A stretch of 64,000 nucleotides of DNA. It comes from ZC4RG42 sp003242425. Its GTDB lineage: Bacteria; Pseudomonadota; Gammaproteobacteria; Burkholderiales; SG8-39. The notes beneath the pieces were generated by a model that searched no databases, was not told the DNA's origin, and saw only the letters and a list, made by a program, of their open reading frames with translations. Below are positions 33,862 to 41,732 of this stretch, piece by piece; the stretch's first letter is position 1; each line of letters opens with the position of its first letter. The stretch lies in NCBI GenBank assembly GCA_937907425.1, contig CALCIE010000025.1:1-64000 (forward strand), in the 5' to 3' direction. The translations under genes and the position numbers were made by a program.

Positions 33862-35250
33862 ATGGAAGCCGATCCGCTGTTCCTGTCGCGCCTGCAGTTC
33901 GCCTTTCTGATCGTCTTCCACTTCCTGCTGCCGGCCTTCACCATCGGCCTCGCTTCCTACATCGCCGTGCTGGAGGGCGTGCATCTGTGGACGCGCAATC
34001 CGGTCTATCTGCGCCTGTCCAATTTCTGGATCAGGATGTTCGCGGTGTCATTCGGCCTGGGCGTGGTCTCGGGCATCGTCATGCCGTTCCAGTTCGGCAC
34101 CAACTGGAGCCGGTTTTCCGAAGCGACGGCGAACGTCATCGCGCCGCTGATGGGCTACGAAGGCCTAATGGCCTTCTTCCTCGAAGCGGCGTTCCTCGGC
34201 GTGCTGCTCTTCGGCCGCAAACTGGTGCCGGCCTGGGCGCATTTCGCCTCGGCGCTGATGGTCGCTTTCGGCACACTGCTGTCCGCGTTCTGGATTCTCG
34301 CCGCCAACAGCTGGATGCACACGCCCGCGGGTTTCGAGTACGCCGACGGCTTCGTGGTGACGGAATGGCTGGCGGTGATCTTCAACCCTTCCTTCCCCTA
34401 CCGCTTCCTGCACACGGTGACGGCGGTCTATCTCACCACCGCCTTCACCGTCATCGGCGTGGCGGCCTATCACCTGCTGCACGACCGGCACGTGGAGGAA
34501 AGCCGCATCATGCTGGTCATGGGCTTCGGCCTCACGACCGTGCTCGCGCCGCTGCAGCTCGTGCTCGGCGATTTGCATGGCCTCAACACGCTCGAACATC
34601 AGCCGGCCAAGATCGCGGCGATGGAAGCGATCTGGGAAACGGGCCCCAGACAGCCGGCGGTGCTGTTCGCCATTCCGGACGAGGACGCCGAGATCAACCG
34701 CGCCGAGATCGCGATTCCGAATCTCGCCAGCCTCTATCTGACCCACGACATTTCGGGCGTGGTGCAGGGACTGAAGGACTTCAAGCCCGAAGACCGGCCG
34801 CCGGTGCTGCCGGTGTTCATCGGCTTCCGCGTGATGGTGGCGATGTGGGCCGTGATGATGGGGCTGACGATCTGCGCCTGGTATCTGGGTATGCGCGGCG
34901 AGCTCCACAGGCGGCGCGGTTTCCTGCGCGCCTGCGTATGGGCGATTCCTTCGGGCTACATCGCCGTCACCGCGGGCTGGATCACGACCGAGGTGGGCAG
35001 GCAGCCCTGGGTGGTCTACAACCTCATGCGCACCGCCGACGGTCTCACGCCTTCCATCGACGGCGGCGATGTGGCGGTGTCGCTCGCGCTCTACGCGCTG
35101 GTGTACGCGGTCATCTTCGGCGCGGGCTTCTACATTCTCGTCCGGCTCGCAAGACGCGGTCCGCACATGCCGGCCGAGGACCGCGGACCCAGATTGAGCG
35201 AGCGTCCCGCACGCCCGCTCTCCGCCGCCACCGAATCGGAGGCGCCATGA
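33862..35250 (+). CDS. cydA: cytochrome bd-type quinol oxidase subunit I (cyanide-insensitive CioA type)
   Basis: 462 residues with about nine helices. Heme ligands are recognisable: His20 in LIVFHFLLPAFTIG, the His in YRFLHTVTAVYLTT and the Met in FRVMVAMW; GRQPWVVYNLMRT is the family signature. The quinol loop is short (LEHQPAKIAAMEAIWET follows directly), as in CioA rather than long-loop E. coli CydA. The enzyme reduces O2 to water with high affinity or cyanide resistance. A good AAGGAGG precedes the ATG. It overlaps cydB by four bases. Confidence 0.95.
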   Translation: MEADPLFLSRLQFAFLIVFHFLLPAFTIGLASYIAVLEGVHLWTRNPVYLRLSNFWIRMFAVSFGLGVVSGIVMPFQFGTNWSRFSEATANVIAPLMGYEGLMAFFLEAAFLGVLLFGRKLVPAWAHFASALMVAFGTLLSAFWILAANSWMHTPAGFEYADGFVVTEWLAVIFNPSFPYRFLHTVTAVYLTTAFTVIGVAAYHLLHDRHVEESRIMLVMGFGLTTVLAPLQLVLGDLHGLNTLEHQPAKIAAMEAIWETGPRQPAVLFAIPDEDAEINRAEIAIPNLASLYLTHDISGVVQGLKDFKPEDRPPVLPVFIGFRVMVAMWAVMMGLTICAWYLGMRGELHRRRGFLRACVWAIPSGYIAVTAGWITTEVGRQPWVVYNLMRTADGLTPSIDGGDVAVSLALYALVYAVIFGAGFYILVRLARRGPHMPAEDRGPRLSERPARPLSAATESEAP

Positions 35251-36251
35251 CCCTCGATCTCGTACCGCTGTGGACGGTGATCCTCGCCGTGGCGGTGTTC
35301 ATGTACGTGCTGCTCGACGGCTTCGATCTCGGCGTGGGCATTCTCTTTCCCTTCGCGCCGGACGACGAGGCGCGCCTGCTGATGATGAATTCCGTGGCAC
35401 CGGTCTGGGACGGCAACGAAACCTGGCTGATCCTCGGCGGCATCGGCCTGTTCGCCGCCTTTCCGGTGGCCTTCGCGATCATCATGCCGGCGCTGTACTT
35501 CCCCATCCTGCTGATGCTGCTGGGACTGCTCTTCCGCGGCGTGGCGTTCGAGTTCCGGCCCAACGCCCGGCGCAGCCGTCGCCATTGGGATCGCGCCTTC
35601 TTCCTCGGCTCGCTGGTCGCGACTTTCGCCCAGGGCTGCGTGCTCGGCCAGTATGTGCACGGCTTCCCGGTGCGCGACGGCCAATACGCCGGCGGCACGC
35701 TCGACTGGGTGAATCCCTTCGTGCTCGCCGTGGGCGTGGGGCTGGTGTTCGGCTACATGCTGCTCGGCGCGACCTGGCTGGTGATGAAGACCGAAGGCCC
35801 CTTGCAGGACTGGGCGCGCGGCAAGTCGCGGCTCGCGCTCGTCGGCGTGCTGGCCTTCATCACCATGGTAAGCGTCTGGACGCCTTTGCTGGAACCGCGC
35901 ATCGCCGAACGCTGGTTCGCCTGGCCGAACATCGCCTTGCTCTCCCCCGTCCCGCTCGCCACGGTGGCGCTCGCCTGGCTGCTGTGGCGCTCGCTTGCAC
36001 GCGGCGACGACTACCCGCCCTTCTTCTACGCCATGGGCCTGTTCGTGCTGTGCTATCTGGGCCTGGCGATCAGCCTCTTCCCCTATGTCGTGCCGCACAG
36101 CATCACCCTGGACGAGGCCGCGGCGCACCCCAACTCGCAGGCCTTCCTGCTGCTCGGCACACTCTTTCTGCTGCCGGTCGTGTTCGGCTATTTCGGCTGG
36201 TCCTACTGGGTGTTCCGCGGCAAAGTGCGCGCCGATATCGGCTATCACTAG
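35247..36251 (+). CDS. cydB: cytochrome bd-type quinol oxidase subunit II
   Basis: 334 residues with about eight helices. YVLLDGFDLGVGILFPF and APVWDGNETWLILGG are the invariant CydB motifs, and the C-terminal half carries PYVVPHSITLDEAAAHP. It starts at the ATGA overlap with cydA. No small cydX-type ORF is visible in the 48 bases after it, consistent with the CIO branch. Confidence 0.95.
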   Translation: MTLDLVPLWTVILAVAVFMYVLLDGFDLGVGILFPFAPDDEARLLMMNSVAPVWDGNETWLILGGIGLFAAFPVAFAIIMPALYFPILLMLLGLLFRGVAFEFRPNARRSRRHWDRAFFLGSLVATFAQGCVLGQYVHGFPVRDGQYAGGTLDWVNPFVLAVGVGLVFGYMLLGATWLVMKTEGPLQDWARGKSRLALVGVLAFITMVSVWTPLLEPRIAERWFAWPNIALLSPVPLATVALAWLLWRSLARGDDYPPFFYAMGLFVLCYLGLAISLFPYVVPHSITLDEAAAHPNSQAFLLLGTLFLLPVVFGYFGWSYWVFRGKVRADIGYH

Positions 36252-36299
36252 CGGCTGCTGGTAGCATTCGGGTCCCGATCACGCGCACCCGGAGCTGGC

Positions 36300-37139
36300 A
36301 TGGCCACATCCAACACCACCCAGAACATGGCGGTGTTCTGCGATTTCGAGAACATCGCCCTCGGCGTACGCGACGCCAAGTACGACAAGTTCGACATCAA
36401 CAAGGTACTCGAGCGCCTGCTGCTCAAGGGCAGCATCGTGGTGAAGAAAGCCTATTGCGACTGGGAACGCTACAAGGCCTTCAAGGCGGCGATGCACGAG
36501 GCCTCGTTCGAACTGATCGAGATCCCGCACGTGCGCCAGTCGGGCAAGAACTCCGCCGACATCCGCATGGTGGTGGATGCGCTCGATCTCTGCTACACCA
36601 AGTCGCACGTGCGCACCTTCGTGCTCATCACCGGCGACTCGGATTTCTCGCCGCTGGTGTCGAAGCTGCGCGAGAACGACAAGATCGTCATCGGCGTGGG
36701 CGTGAAGAAATCGACCTCCGACCTGCTCATCGCCAATTGCGACGAGTTCATCTACTACGACGATCTGGTGCGCGAGAAGGCGAAGCCCAAGGCGCGCAAG
36801 AAGCCGGCCAAGCAGAAGAGCGCAGCCAAGGACGAGCCGCCGCAGAACGGCGAGGCCGCCGCCCCCACGAAGGAAGAGGACAAGCGGCAGGAAGCGATCG
36901 ATCTGGTCATGGAGACCGTCGAGGCGCTGTTCGCCGAGCGCGGCGAGGAGGAGAAGATCTGGGGCTCGATGGTCAAGCAGGCGCTCAAGCGACGCAAGCC
37001 GGGCTTCAATGAGTCCTACTACGGCTTCCGCTCGTTCTCCAAACTGCTCGAGGAACTGCAGGCGCAGAAGCTGCTGGAACTGGAAGACGACGAGAAGTCG
37101 GGGGGCAAGATCATCCGCGGGTTCAATCCCGACTGGTAA
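36300..37139 (+). CDS. NYN domain (LabA/DUF88) protein with C-terminal LOTUS/OST-HTH domain
   Basis: 279 residues. The NYN (PIN-like) nuclease fold spans about 8-158 with its acidic residues (VFCDFENIA; SADIRMVVDAL; ITGDSDFSPLV). A lysine/alanine/proline-rich linker (about 160-200) leads to an OST-HTH/LOTUS domain (about 205-279; WGSMVKQALKRRKPGF). This pairing is typical of putative RNA-processing enzymes related to eukaryotic Limkain/MARF1; bacterial targets are unknown. It lies 48 bases after cydB and may be read from the same transcript. Confidence 0.9.
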   Translation: MATSNTTQNMAVFCDFENIALGVRDAKYDKFDINKVLERLLLKGSIVVKKAYCDWERYKAFKAAMHEASFELIEIPHVRQSGKNSADIRMVVDALDLCYTKSHVRTFVLITGDSDFSPLVSKLRENDKIVIGVGVKKSTSDLLIANCDEFIYYDDLVREKAKPKARKKPAKQKSAAKDEPPQNGEAAAPTKEEDKRQEAIDLVMETVEALFAERGEEEKIWGSMVKQALKRRKPGFNESYYGFRSFSKLLEELQAQKLLELEDDEKSGGKIIRGFNPDW

Positions 37140-37172
37140 AAACGGCACGGCCCGCATCGCTGCGGGCCGTGC
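37138..37172 (-). terminator. intrinsic terminator of the tct operon
   Basis: Perfect 12-bp stem GCACGGCCCGCA/TGCGGGCCGTGC with a TCGC loop. On the minus strand it is followed two bases on by five U, which marks it as the end of tctBA; on the plus strand it lies just past the NYN gene but lacks the T-run. Confidence 0.85.
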
Positions 37173-37190
37173 ACCACGGAACCGACCGGC

Positions 37191-38690
37191 TTACTCCTGG
37201 AACGCTTCTTCGCGCTTCTTGCGGATAGCCGGCAACGCGATGGAGAGCATCAGCAGTACGGCGACCGCCAGCATGGCGGCGCTGATGGGCTTCTCCAGGA
37301 AGATCATCGGATCGCCGCGCGAAAGCAGCATGGCGCGGCGCAGATACTCTTCCATCATCGGCCCGAGGATGAAGCCGAGAATGAGCGGCGCCGGCTCGCA
37401 CTCCAGTTTCGCGCAGACATAGCCCAGCAATCCGAACAGCGCCATCAGATAGACGTTGAACTCGGTGTTGTTGAGCGTATACACGCCGATGCAGCAGAAC
37501 GTCAGGATCGCCGGATACAGCGCGCGGTAAGGCACGGTGAGCAGCTTGATCCACATGCCGATCAGCGGCAGGTTGAGGATCACCAGCATCAGGTTGCCCA
37601 CCCACATACTGGCGATCATGCCCCAGAACAGTTCGGGCCGCTCGTTCATCACCATCGGGCCCGGCACGATGCCCTTGAGGATCATCGCGCCGATCATCAG
37701 CGCCATCACCGGGTTGGACGGGATGCCCAGCGTGAGCAGCGGGATGAACGAAGTCTGCGCGCCGGCGTTGTTGGCCGACTCGGGCGCCGCGACGCCGCGG
37801 ATATCGCCCTCGCCGAAGTGCTTCGGCGGGCGGGCGAGTTTCTTCTCCATGGTGTAGGAGGCGAAGGAGGCGAGCAGCGAGCCCCCGCCCGGCAGGATGC
37901 CGAGCACCGAACCCAGGGCGGTGCCGCGCACGATGGAAGGCCAGGCCAGCTTGAGATCCTCCTTGGTCGGGAGGATGCGCGTTACCTTGGCGACGCTGAC
38001 GTCGCGATGCTCGGTCCGCTCCAGGTTGACGACGATTTCGGCGATACCGAACAGCCCCATCGCGATCACGACGAAATCGATGTTCTCCGCGATTTCCGGA
38101 ATGCCGAAATTGAAACGCGGCACGCCGGAGTTGACGTCGGTGCCGACCATGCCGAGCAGCAGCCCCAGCACGACCATGCAAAGCGCCTTGACGAAGGGAC
38201 CGTGCGCCAGCACCACCGCGGCGACCAGACCCAGCACCATGAGCGAGAAGTACTCCGCGGGGCCGAACTTCAGCGCCAGCTCCGCAAGCGGCGGCGCGAA
38301 CACGCCGATCACCAGCGTCGCTACGCAGCCGGCGAAGAAGGAGCCGATCGCGGCGATACCCAGGGCCGGACCGGCGCGGCCCATGCGCGCCATCTTGTAG
38401 CCGTCGATGGCTGTCACCACCGAGGCCGATTCGCCGGGCAGGTTGACGAGGATCGCGGTGGTGGAGCCGCCGTACTGGGAGCCGTAGTAGATGCCGGCCA
38501 GCATGATCAGCGCCGCCACGGGCGGCAGCGTGAAGGTGACCGGCAGCAGCATGGCGATGGTGGCCGTCGGCCCGAGGCCGGGCAGGACGCCGATCAGCGT
38601 GCCGAGCAGCACGCCGAAGAAACAGTAGAGCACGTTCTCGAACGAGAGCGCGACGTCGAAACCCAGGGCAAGGTTGGCAATGAGATCCAT
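37191..38690 (-). CDS. tctA: tripartite tricarboxylate transporter large permease
   Basis: 499-residue TctA-family membrane protein with about 11-12 helices. Signature GTLIGVLPGLGPTATIAMLLP and the paired LGSVLGILPGGGSLLASFASY are the two substrate-site repeats; GSQYGGSTTAILVNLPGE is also typical. It couples uptake of di- or tricarboxylates to an ion gradient, using a periplasmic TctC protein that is not in this window. The ATG at 38690 follows GAGGAGGGA, 18 bases after tctB. Confidence 0.95.
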   Translation of the reverse strand: MDLIANLALGFDVALSFENVLYCFFGVLLGTLIGVLPGLGPTATIAMLLPVTFTLPPVAALIMLAGIYYGSQYGGSTTAILVNLPGESASVVTAIDGYKMARMGRAGPALGIAAIGSFFAGCVATLVIGVFAPPLAELALKFGPAEYFSLMVLGLVAAVVLAHGPFVKALCMVVLGLLLGMVGTDVNSGVPRFNFGIPEIAENIDFVVIAMGLFGIAEIVVNLERTEHRDVSVAKVTRILPTKEDLKLAWPSIVRGTALGSVLGILPGGGSLLASFASYTMEKKLARPPKHFGEGDIRGVAAPESANNAGAQTSFIPLLTLGIPSNPVMALMIGAMILKGIVPGPMVMNERPELFWGMIASMWVGNLMLVILNLPLIGMWIKLLTVPYRALYPAILTFCCIGVYTLNNTEFNVYLMALFGLLGYVCAKLECEPAPLILGFILGPMMEEYLRRAMLLSRGDPMIFLEKPISAAMLAVAVLLMLSIALPAIRKKREEAFQE

Positions 38691-38708
38691 CGTGTTCCCT
38701 CCTCGATA

Positions 38709-39155
38709 TCAATGCCCCGGGTAGAGCTTGAAGGGCAGCCCCAGCCCGTAATGGAAAACGACTACCGAGAAAGCCGCCAGGCCGACGGCCAGCAAGGCCG
38801 CGTCACGCCATTTGAACTCGCTGTGCGCGATCGAGCTCACCACGATGAGCGCCAGCACCGCGGGAATCAGGCCGGCCGAACGCACCAGGAAGCCGAACAG
38901 ACAGATGCCGACCAGTACGATGGCGAGCGGCCCCAGCTTGAACTTCGGCACCTCCGGATCGCTGACCACCAGTGATTGTCCGAGCACGACCAGCCCGAGC
39001 ACGGCGAGCAGGCCGCCCAGCAGGGTGGGGAAGTAGCCGGGGCCCATGCGGATCGCCGTACCCATCTCGTAGTTCTGGGCCACGAACGCGAAGCCCAGCC
39101 CGAAGGCGATAAACATCAGCCCCGCCCAGAAGTCCTTGGGCGATTTGATTTTCAC
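38709..39155 (-). CDS. tctB: tripartite tricarboxylate transporter small permease
   Basis: 148 residues with four helices (DFWAGLMFIAFGLGFAFVA; GPGYFPTLLGGLLAVLGLVV; LAIVLVGICLFGFLV; LLAVGLAAFSVVVFHYGLGL), the TctB pattern including RMGPGYFP. It starts at GTG 39155 with GGAGGAG seven bases upstream; the longer ORF reads back into intergenic DNA. It is the first gene of tctBA, and the usual tctC is missing upstream, where DAHP synthase lies. Confidence 0.9.
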   Translation of the reverse strand: MKIKSPKDFWAGLMFIAFGLGFAFVAQNYEMGTAIRMGPGYFPTLLGGLLAVLGLVVLGQSLVVSDPEVPKFKLGPLAIVLVGICLFGFLVRSAGLIPAVLALIVVSSIAHSEFKWRDAALLAVGLAAFSVVVFHYGLGLPFKLYPGH

Positions 39156-39274
39156 GGTTTCTCCTCCTCCTTGTCCGAGTCGGATGCCGGCGGAACCGGG
39201 CCTCCCTGCCTTGCCGGGCACGGCCTGCCGGCAGTCCGCCCGCCGGTTGCTTGGTATCGGCGCCGTACGGCGCC

Positions 39275-40399
39275 TCAGTCGTTGCCCTCTCCCTCGTCTT
39301 CCTCGACCAGTCGGCGCTTGCGCACCGCTTCGGCGAGTTCGTTCAGCAGCATCTCCGTGTCGTCCCAGCCGATGCAGGCGTCGGTGATGCTCTGGCCGTA
39401 GGTGAGCGTCTTGCCCGGCACCAGATCCTGGCGGCCCTCGCACAGGTGCGACTCGATCATCACGCCGATGATGCGTTCGTCGCCCGCGGCGATCTGACCG
39501 GCGACGTCGCGCGCGACCTCGACCTGGCGCTTGTACTGCTTGGCGCTGTTGGCGTGCGAGACGTCGATCATCAGGCGCTGGGCCAGACCGCCGCTGGCGA
39601 GTTCCTTGCAGGCGGCGTCCACGCTGGCGGCGTCATAGTTGGGCTGCTTGCCGCCGCGCAGGATGATATGGCAGTCCTCGTTGCCGTTGGTCGAGACGAT
39701 GGCGGAATGGCCGCCCTTGGTGACGGACAGGAAATGGTGCGGCGAGGAAGCCGCCTTGATCGCGTCCACCGCGATCTTGACGTTGCCGTCGGTGCCGTTC
39801 TTGAAGCCCACCGGGCAGGACAGTCCGGAGGCGAGCTCGCGATGCACTTGCGATTCGGTCGTACGGGCGCCGATCGCGCCCCAGGACACCAGGTCGGCGT
39901 AGTACTGGGGGGTGATCATGTCGAGGAACTCGGTGCCCGCGGGCATGCCCATCTCGTTGATGTTGAGCAGCAGCTGGCGGGCAATGCGCAGGCCCTTGTT
40001 GATCTGGAAGCTGCCGTCCAGGTCCGGGTCGTTGATGAGCCCTTTCCAGCCCACCGTCGTGCGCGGCTTTTCGAAGTACACGCGCATGACGACGACCAGA
40101 TCCTTCTCCAGCGCCTTCTTGAGCGCCAGCAGTCGCTCCGCATACTCCAGCGCCGCCCTCACGTCGTGCACCGAACACGGCCCCACTACGACGACGAGCC
40201 GGTCGTCCGCCCCGTGCAGCACGCGATGGATCGCCTGCCGGGTCTCGTACACCACCTCCACGGCCTTCTCGCGCAGCGGGAATTCGCGCAGCACGTGCGA
40301 GGGCGGCACGAGCTCCTTGATTTCACGGATGCGTACGTCGTCGACTTTGGAGCGCATTTGGTGGTCCGAGAAAAGGGATTGGACGATTGCGGAGGACAT
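39275..40399 (-). CDS. aroG: 3-deoxy-7-phosphoheptulonate synthase (class I DAHP synthase)
   Basis: 374 residues. The enzyme joins phosphoenolpyruvate and erythrose 4-phosphate at the start of the shikimate pathway. VVGPCSVHD, RVYFEKPRTTVGWKGLINDP, GFKNGTDG and MIDVSHANSAKQYKRQ are the class I alpha motifs with substrate and metal ligands. Which aromatic amino acid inhibits it cannot be told with confidence. Just past the stop is a 16-base palindrome (39259-39274). A TATAAT lies 30 bases upstream. Confidence 0.95.
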   Translation of the reverse strand: MSSAIVQSLFSDHQMRSKVDDVRIREIKELVPPSHVLREFPLREKAVEVVYETRQAIHRVLHGADDRLVVVVGPCSVHDVRAALEYAERLLALKKALEKDLVVVMRVYFEKPRTTVGWKGLINDPDLDGSFQINKGLRIARQLLLNINEMGMPAGTEFLDMITPQYYADLVSWGAIGARTTESQVHRELASGLSCPVGFKNGTDGNVKIAVDAIKAASSPHHFLSVTKGGHSAIVSTNGNEDCHIILRGGKQPNYDAASVDAACKELASGGLAQRLMIDVSHANSAKQYKRQVEVARDVAGQIAAGDERIIGVMIESHLCEGRQDLVPGKTLTYGQSITDACIGWDDTEMLLNELAEAVRKRRLVEEDEGEGND

Positions 40400-40428
40400 G
40401 GCGGTACAGCGTTGATTCGAGGGGCTGG

Positions 40429-40434
40429 ATTATA
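40429..40434 (-). promoter_or_regulatory. -10 element of aroG promoter
   Basis: A perfect TATAAT on the minus strand, 30 bases before the aroG start codon; the -35 is not obvious. The rest of the 256-base gap to the AAA ATPase gene shows no gene. Confidence 0.5.
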
Positions 40435-40655
40435 TCGCAATGCAACATCGGCCTCGGAGGGGCTTGGGCATGGTTTTGTCAATCGGCGCCATAGCCGCCG
40501 CCTCAGGGGGGACCGGGACCCTTTTCATTAGCAATTCCCGCCTGCTGCTGCCAGCGCCAAAGTGCGATGAAGGGGGCATAAGTCGCGCCTTTCGCGTTGT
40601 TGCTGTCAAAGACGCATGGTAGCTTTCTTGCAAGGGCTTCAAAGGAGGTACGACG

Positions 40656-41657
40656 ATGTCCGCCACTGCCAATCTTCCCGTCAGACACGACAAGCCGGCG
40701 GTGGATATCCCGATCGCCGGCTTCAAGGAGATCTACGACGTCGAAGCGGTGGATCGCGCCCTGCAGGAACTGCCTCCCGGCGCGAGCGAGGCCCTGAAAA
40801 GCACCTACGAGAAGATGATCAAGGTCGGGGGCCAGCGATTCACCGTCAAGCCGGCCGGCATCCCGGCGATGGCGCATCTGTACGAAGAGCTGCCCAACTT
40901 CAAGGAGGTGCTCGACGACATCAAGAAGCAGATTGCCCTGTGCGCCAACACCGAGGACGAACTGGAGCTGACGCCCATGCTGCTGCTGGGCGAGCCGGGC
41001 GTGGGCAAGACGCACTTCGGCCGGCGCATCGCCGATCTGCTGGGCACCGGCTTCGGCTTCGTCTCCATGAGCTCGATGACCGCCGGCTGGATCCTCTCCG
41101 GCTCGTCCTCGCAATGGAAGAACGCCAAGCCGGGCAAGGTGTTCGAGACCTTCCTCAACGGTCAGTACGCCAACCCGCTGATCGTGGTCGACGAGATCGA
41201 CAAGGCCGGCAGCGACCAGCAGTACGACGCCCTCGGCGCGCTCTACACCCTGCTCGAGCACGACACCGCGGCCCGTTTCGTCGACGAGTTCGTGGAACTG
41301 CCGATCGACGCCTCGGGGACGTTCTGGATCGCCACGGCCAACGACGCCTCGCGCATTCCCGAGCCGATCCTCAACCGCGTGAACGTGTACGAGATCGAGC
41401 GCCCGGACCACGACGGCGCCGCGCGCATCGCGCAGGCGATCTACCGCGACATCCGCAATTCGCACGAGTGGGGCGCCGCCTTCCCGCCCGAGCTGAAGGA
41501 GGACGTGCTCGACCGGCTGGCGGAGCTGTCGCCGCGCGAAATGCGGCGCGCCATCATGAACGGCTTCGGCAACGCCAAGCTCGCCGGCCGCGACGAGATC
41601 GAAGTCGAGGACGTCGGCGAAGTGCGCTCGGCGCGCAAGCCGCGCATCGGTTTCTGA
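40656..41657 (+). CDS. stand-alone Lon-like AAA+ ATPase
   Basis: 333 residues. One AAA+ module: Walker A GEPGVGKTHFG (about 112-122), Walker B LIVVDEID (about 174-181), sensor 1 WIATAND, arginine finger LNRV and sensor 2 SPREMRRAI. Sequence style is that of the Lon protease ATPase domain, but neither the Lon N-terminal domain nor the Ser-Lys protease domain is attached, so it is probably a chaperone or remodelling ATPase with an unknown partner. The ATG follows AAAGGAGG. It is monocistronic, divergent from aroG and convergent with alaS. Confidence 0.85.
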   Translation: MSATANLPVRHDKPAVDIPIAGFKEIYDVEAVDRALQELPPGASEALKSTYEKMIKVGGQRFTVKPAGIPAMAHLYEELPNFKEVLDDIKKQIALCANTEDELELTPMLLLGEPGVGKTHFGRRIADLLGTGFGFVSMSSMTAGWILSGSSSQWKNAKPGKVFETFLNGQYANPLIVVDEIDKAGSDQQYDALGALYTLLEHDTAARFVDEFVELPIDASGTFWIATANDASRIPEPILNRVNVYEIERPDHDGAARIAQAIYRDIRNSHEWGAAFPPELKEDVLDRLAELSPREMRRAIMNGFGNAKLAGRDEIEVEDVGEVRSARKPRIGF

Positions 41658-41697
41658 ACCCGGGCCGTCTGCGCCGGCGCGGGGCACGCGGCCTTCA

Positions 41698-41720
41698 GGG
41701 ACGGCCGTTCCGGCCGTCCC
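41698..41720. terminator. strong hairpin between convergent AAA ATPase and alaS genes
   Basis: GGGACGGCC/GGCCGTCCC, perfect 9-bp stem with 5-base loop, 12 bases from the alaS stop. No T-run on either side, so efficiency as an intrinsic terminator is uncertain. Confidence 0.5.
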
Positions 41721-41732
41721 GCGCGGCGCGGC

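Noticed and set aside
33822..35246. Extended reading that fuses cydA-region sequence to cydB
   Set aside because: The first part is an out-of-frame shadow of cydA; cydB starts at the ATGA overlap at 35247.
39259..39274. 16-base palindrome after aroG as a terminator
   Set aside because: GGCGCCGTACGGCGCC forms a hairpin, but there is no T-run, so I did not list it as a terminator.
40440..40622. 60-codon plus-strand ORF between aroG and the AAA ATPase
   Set aside because: No ribosome site or family similarity; lies in the divergent promoter region.
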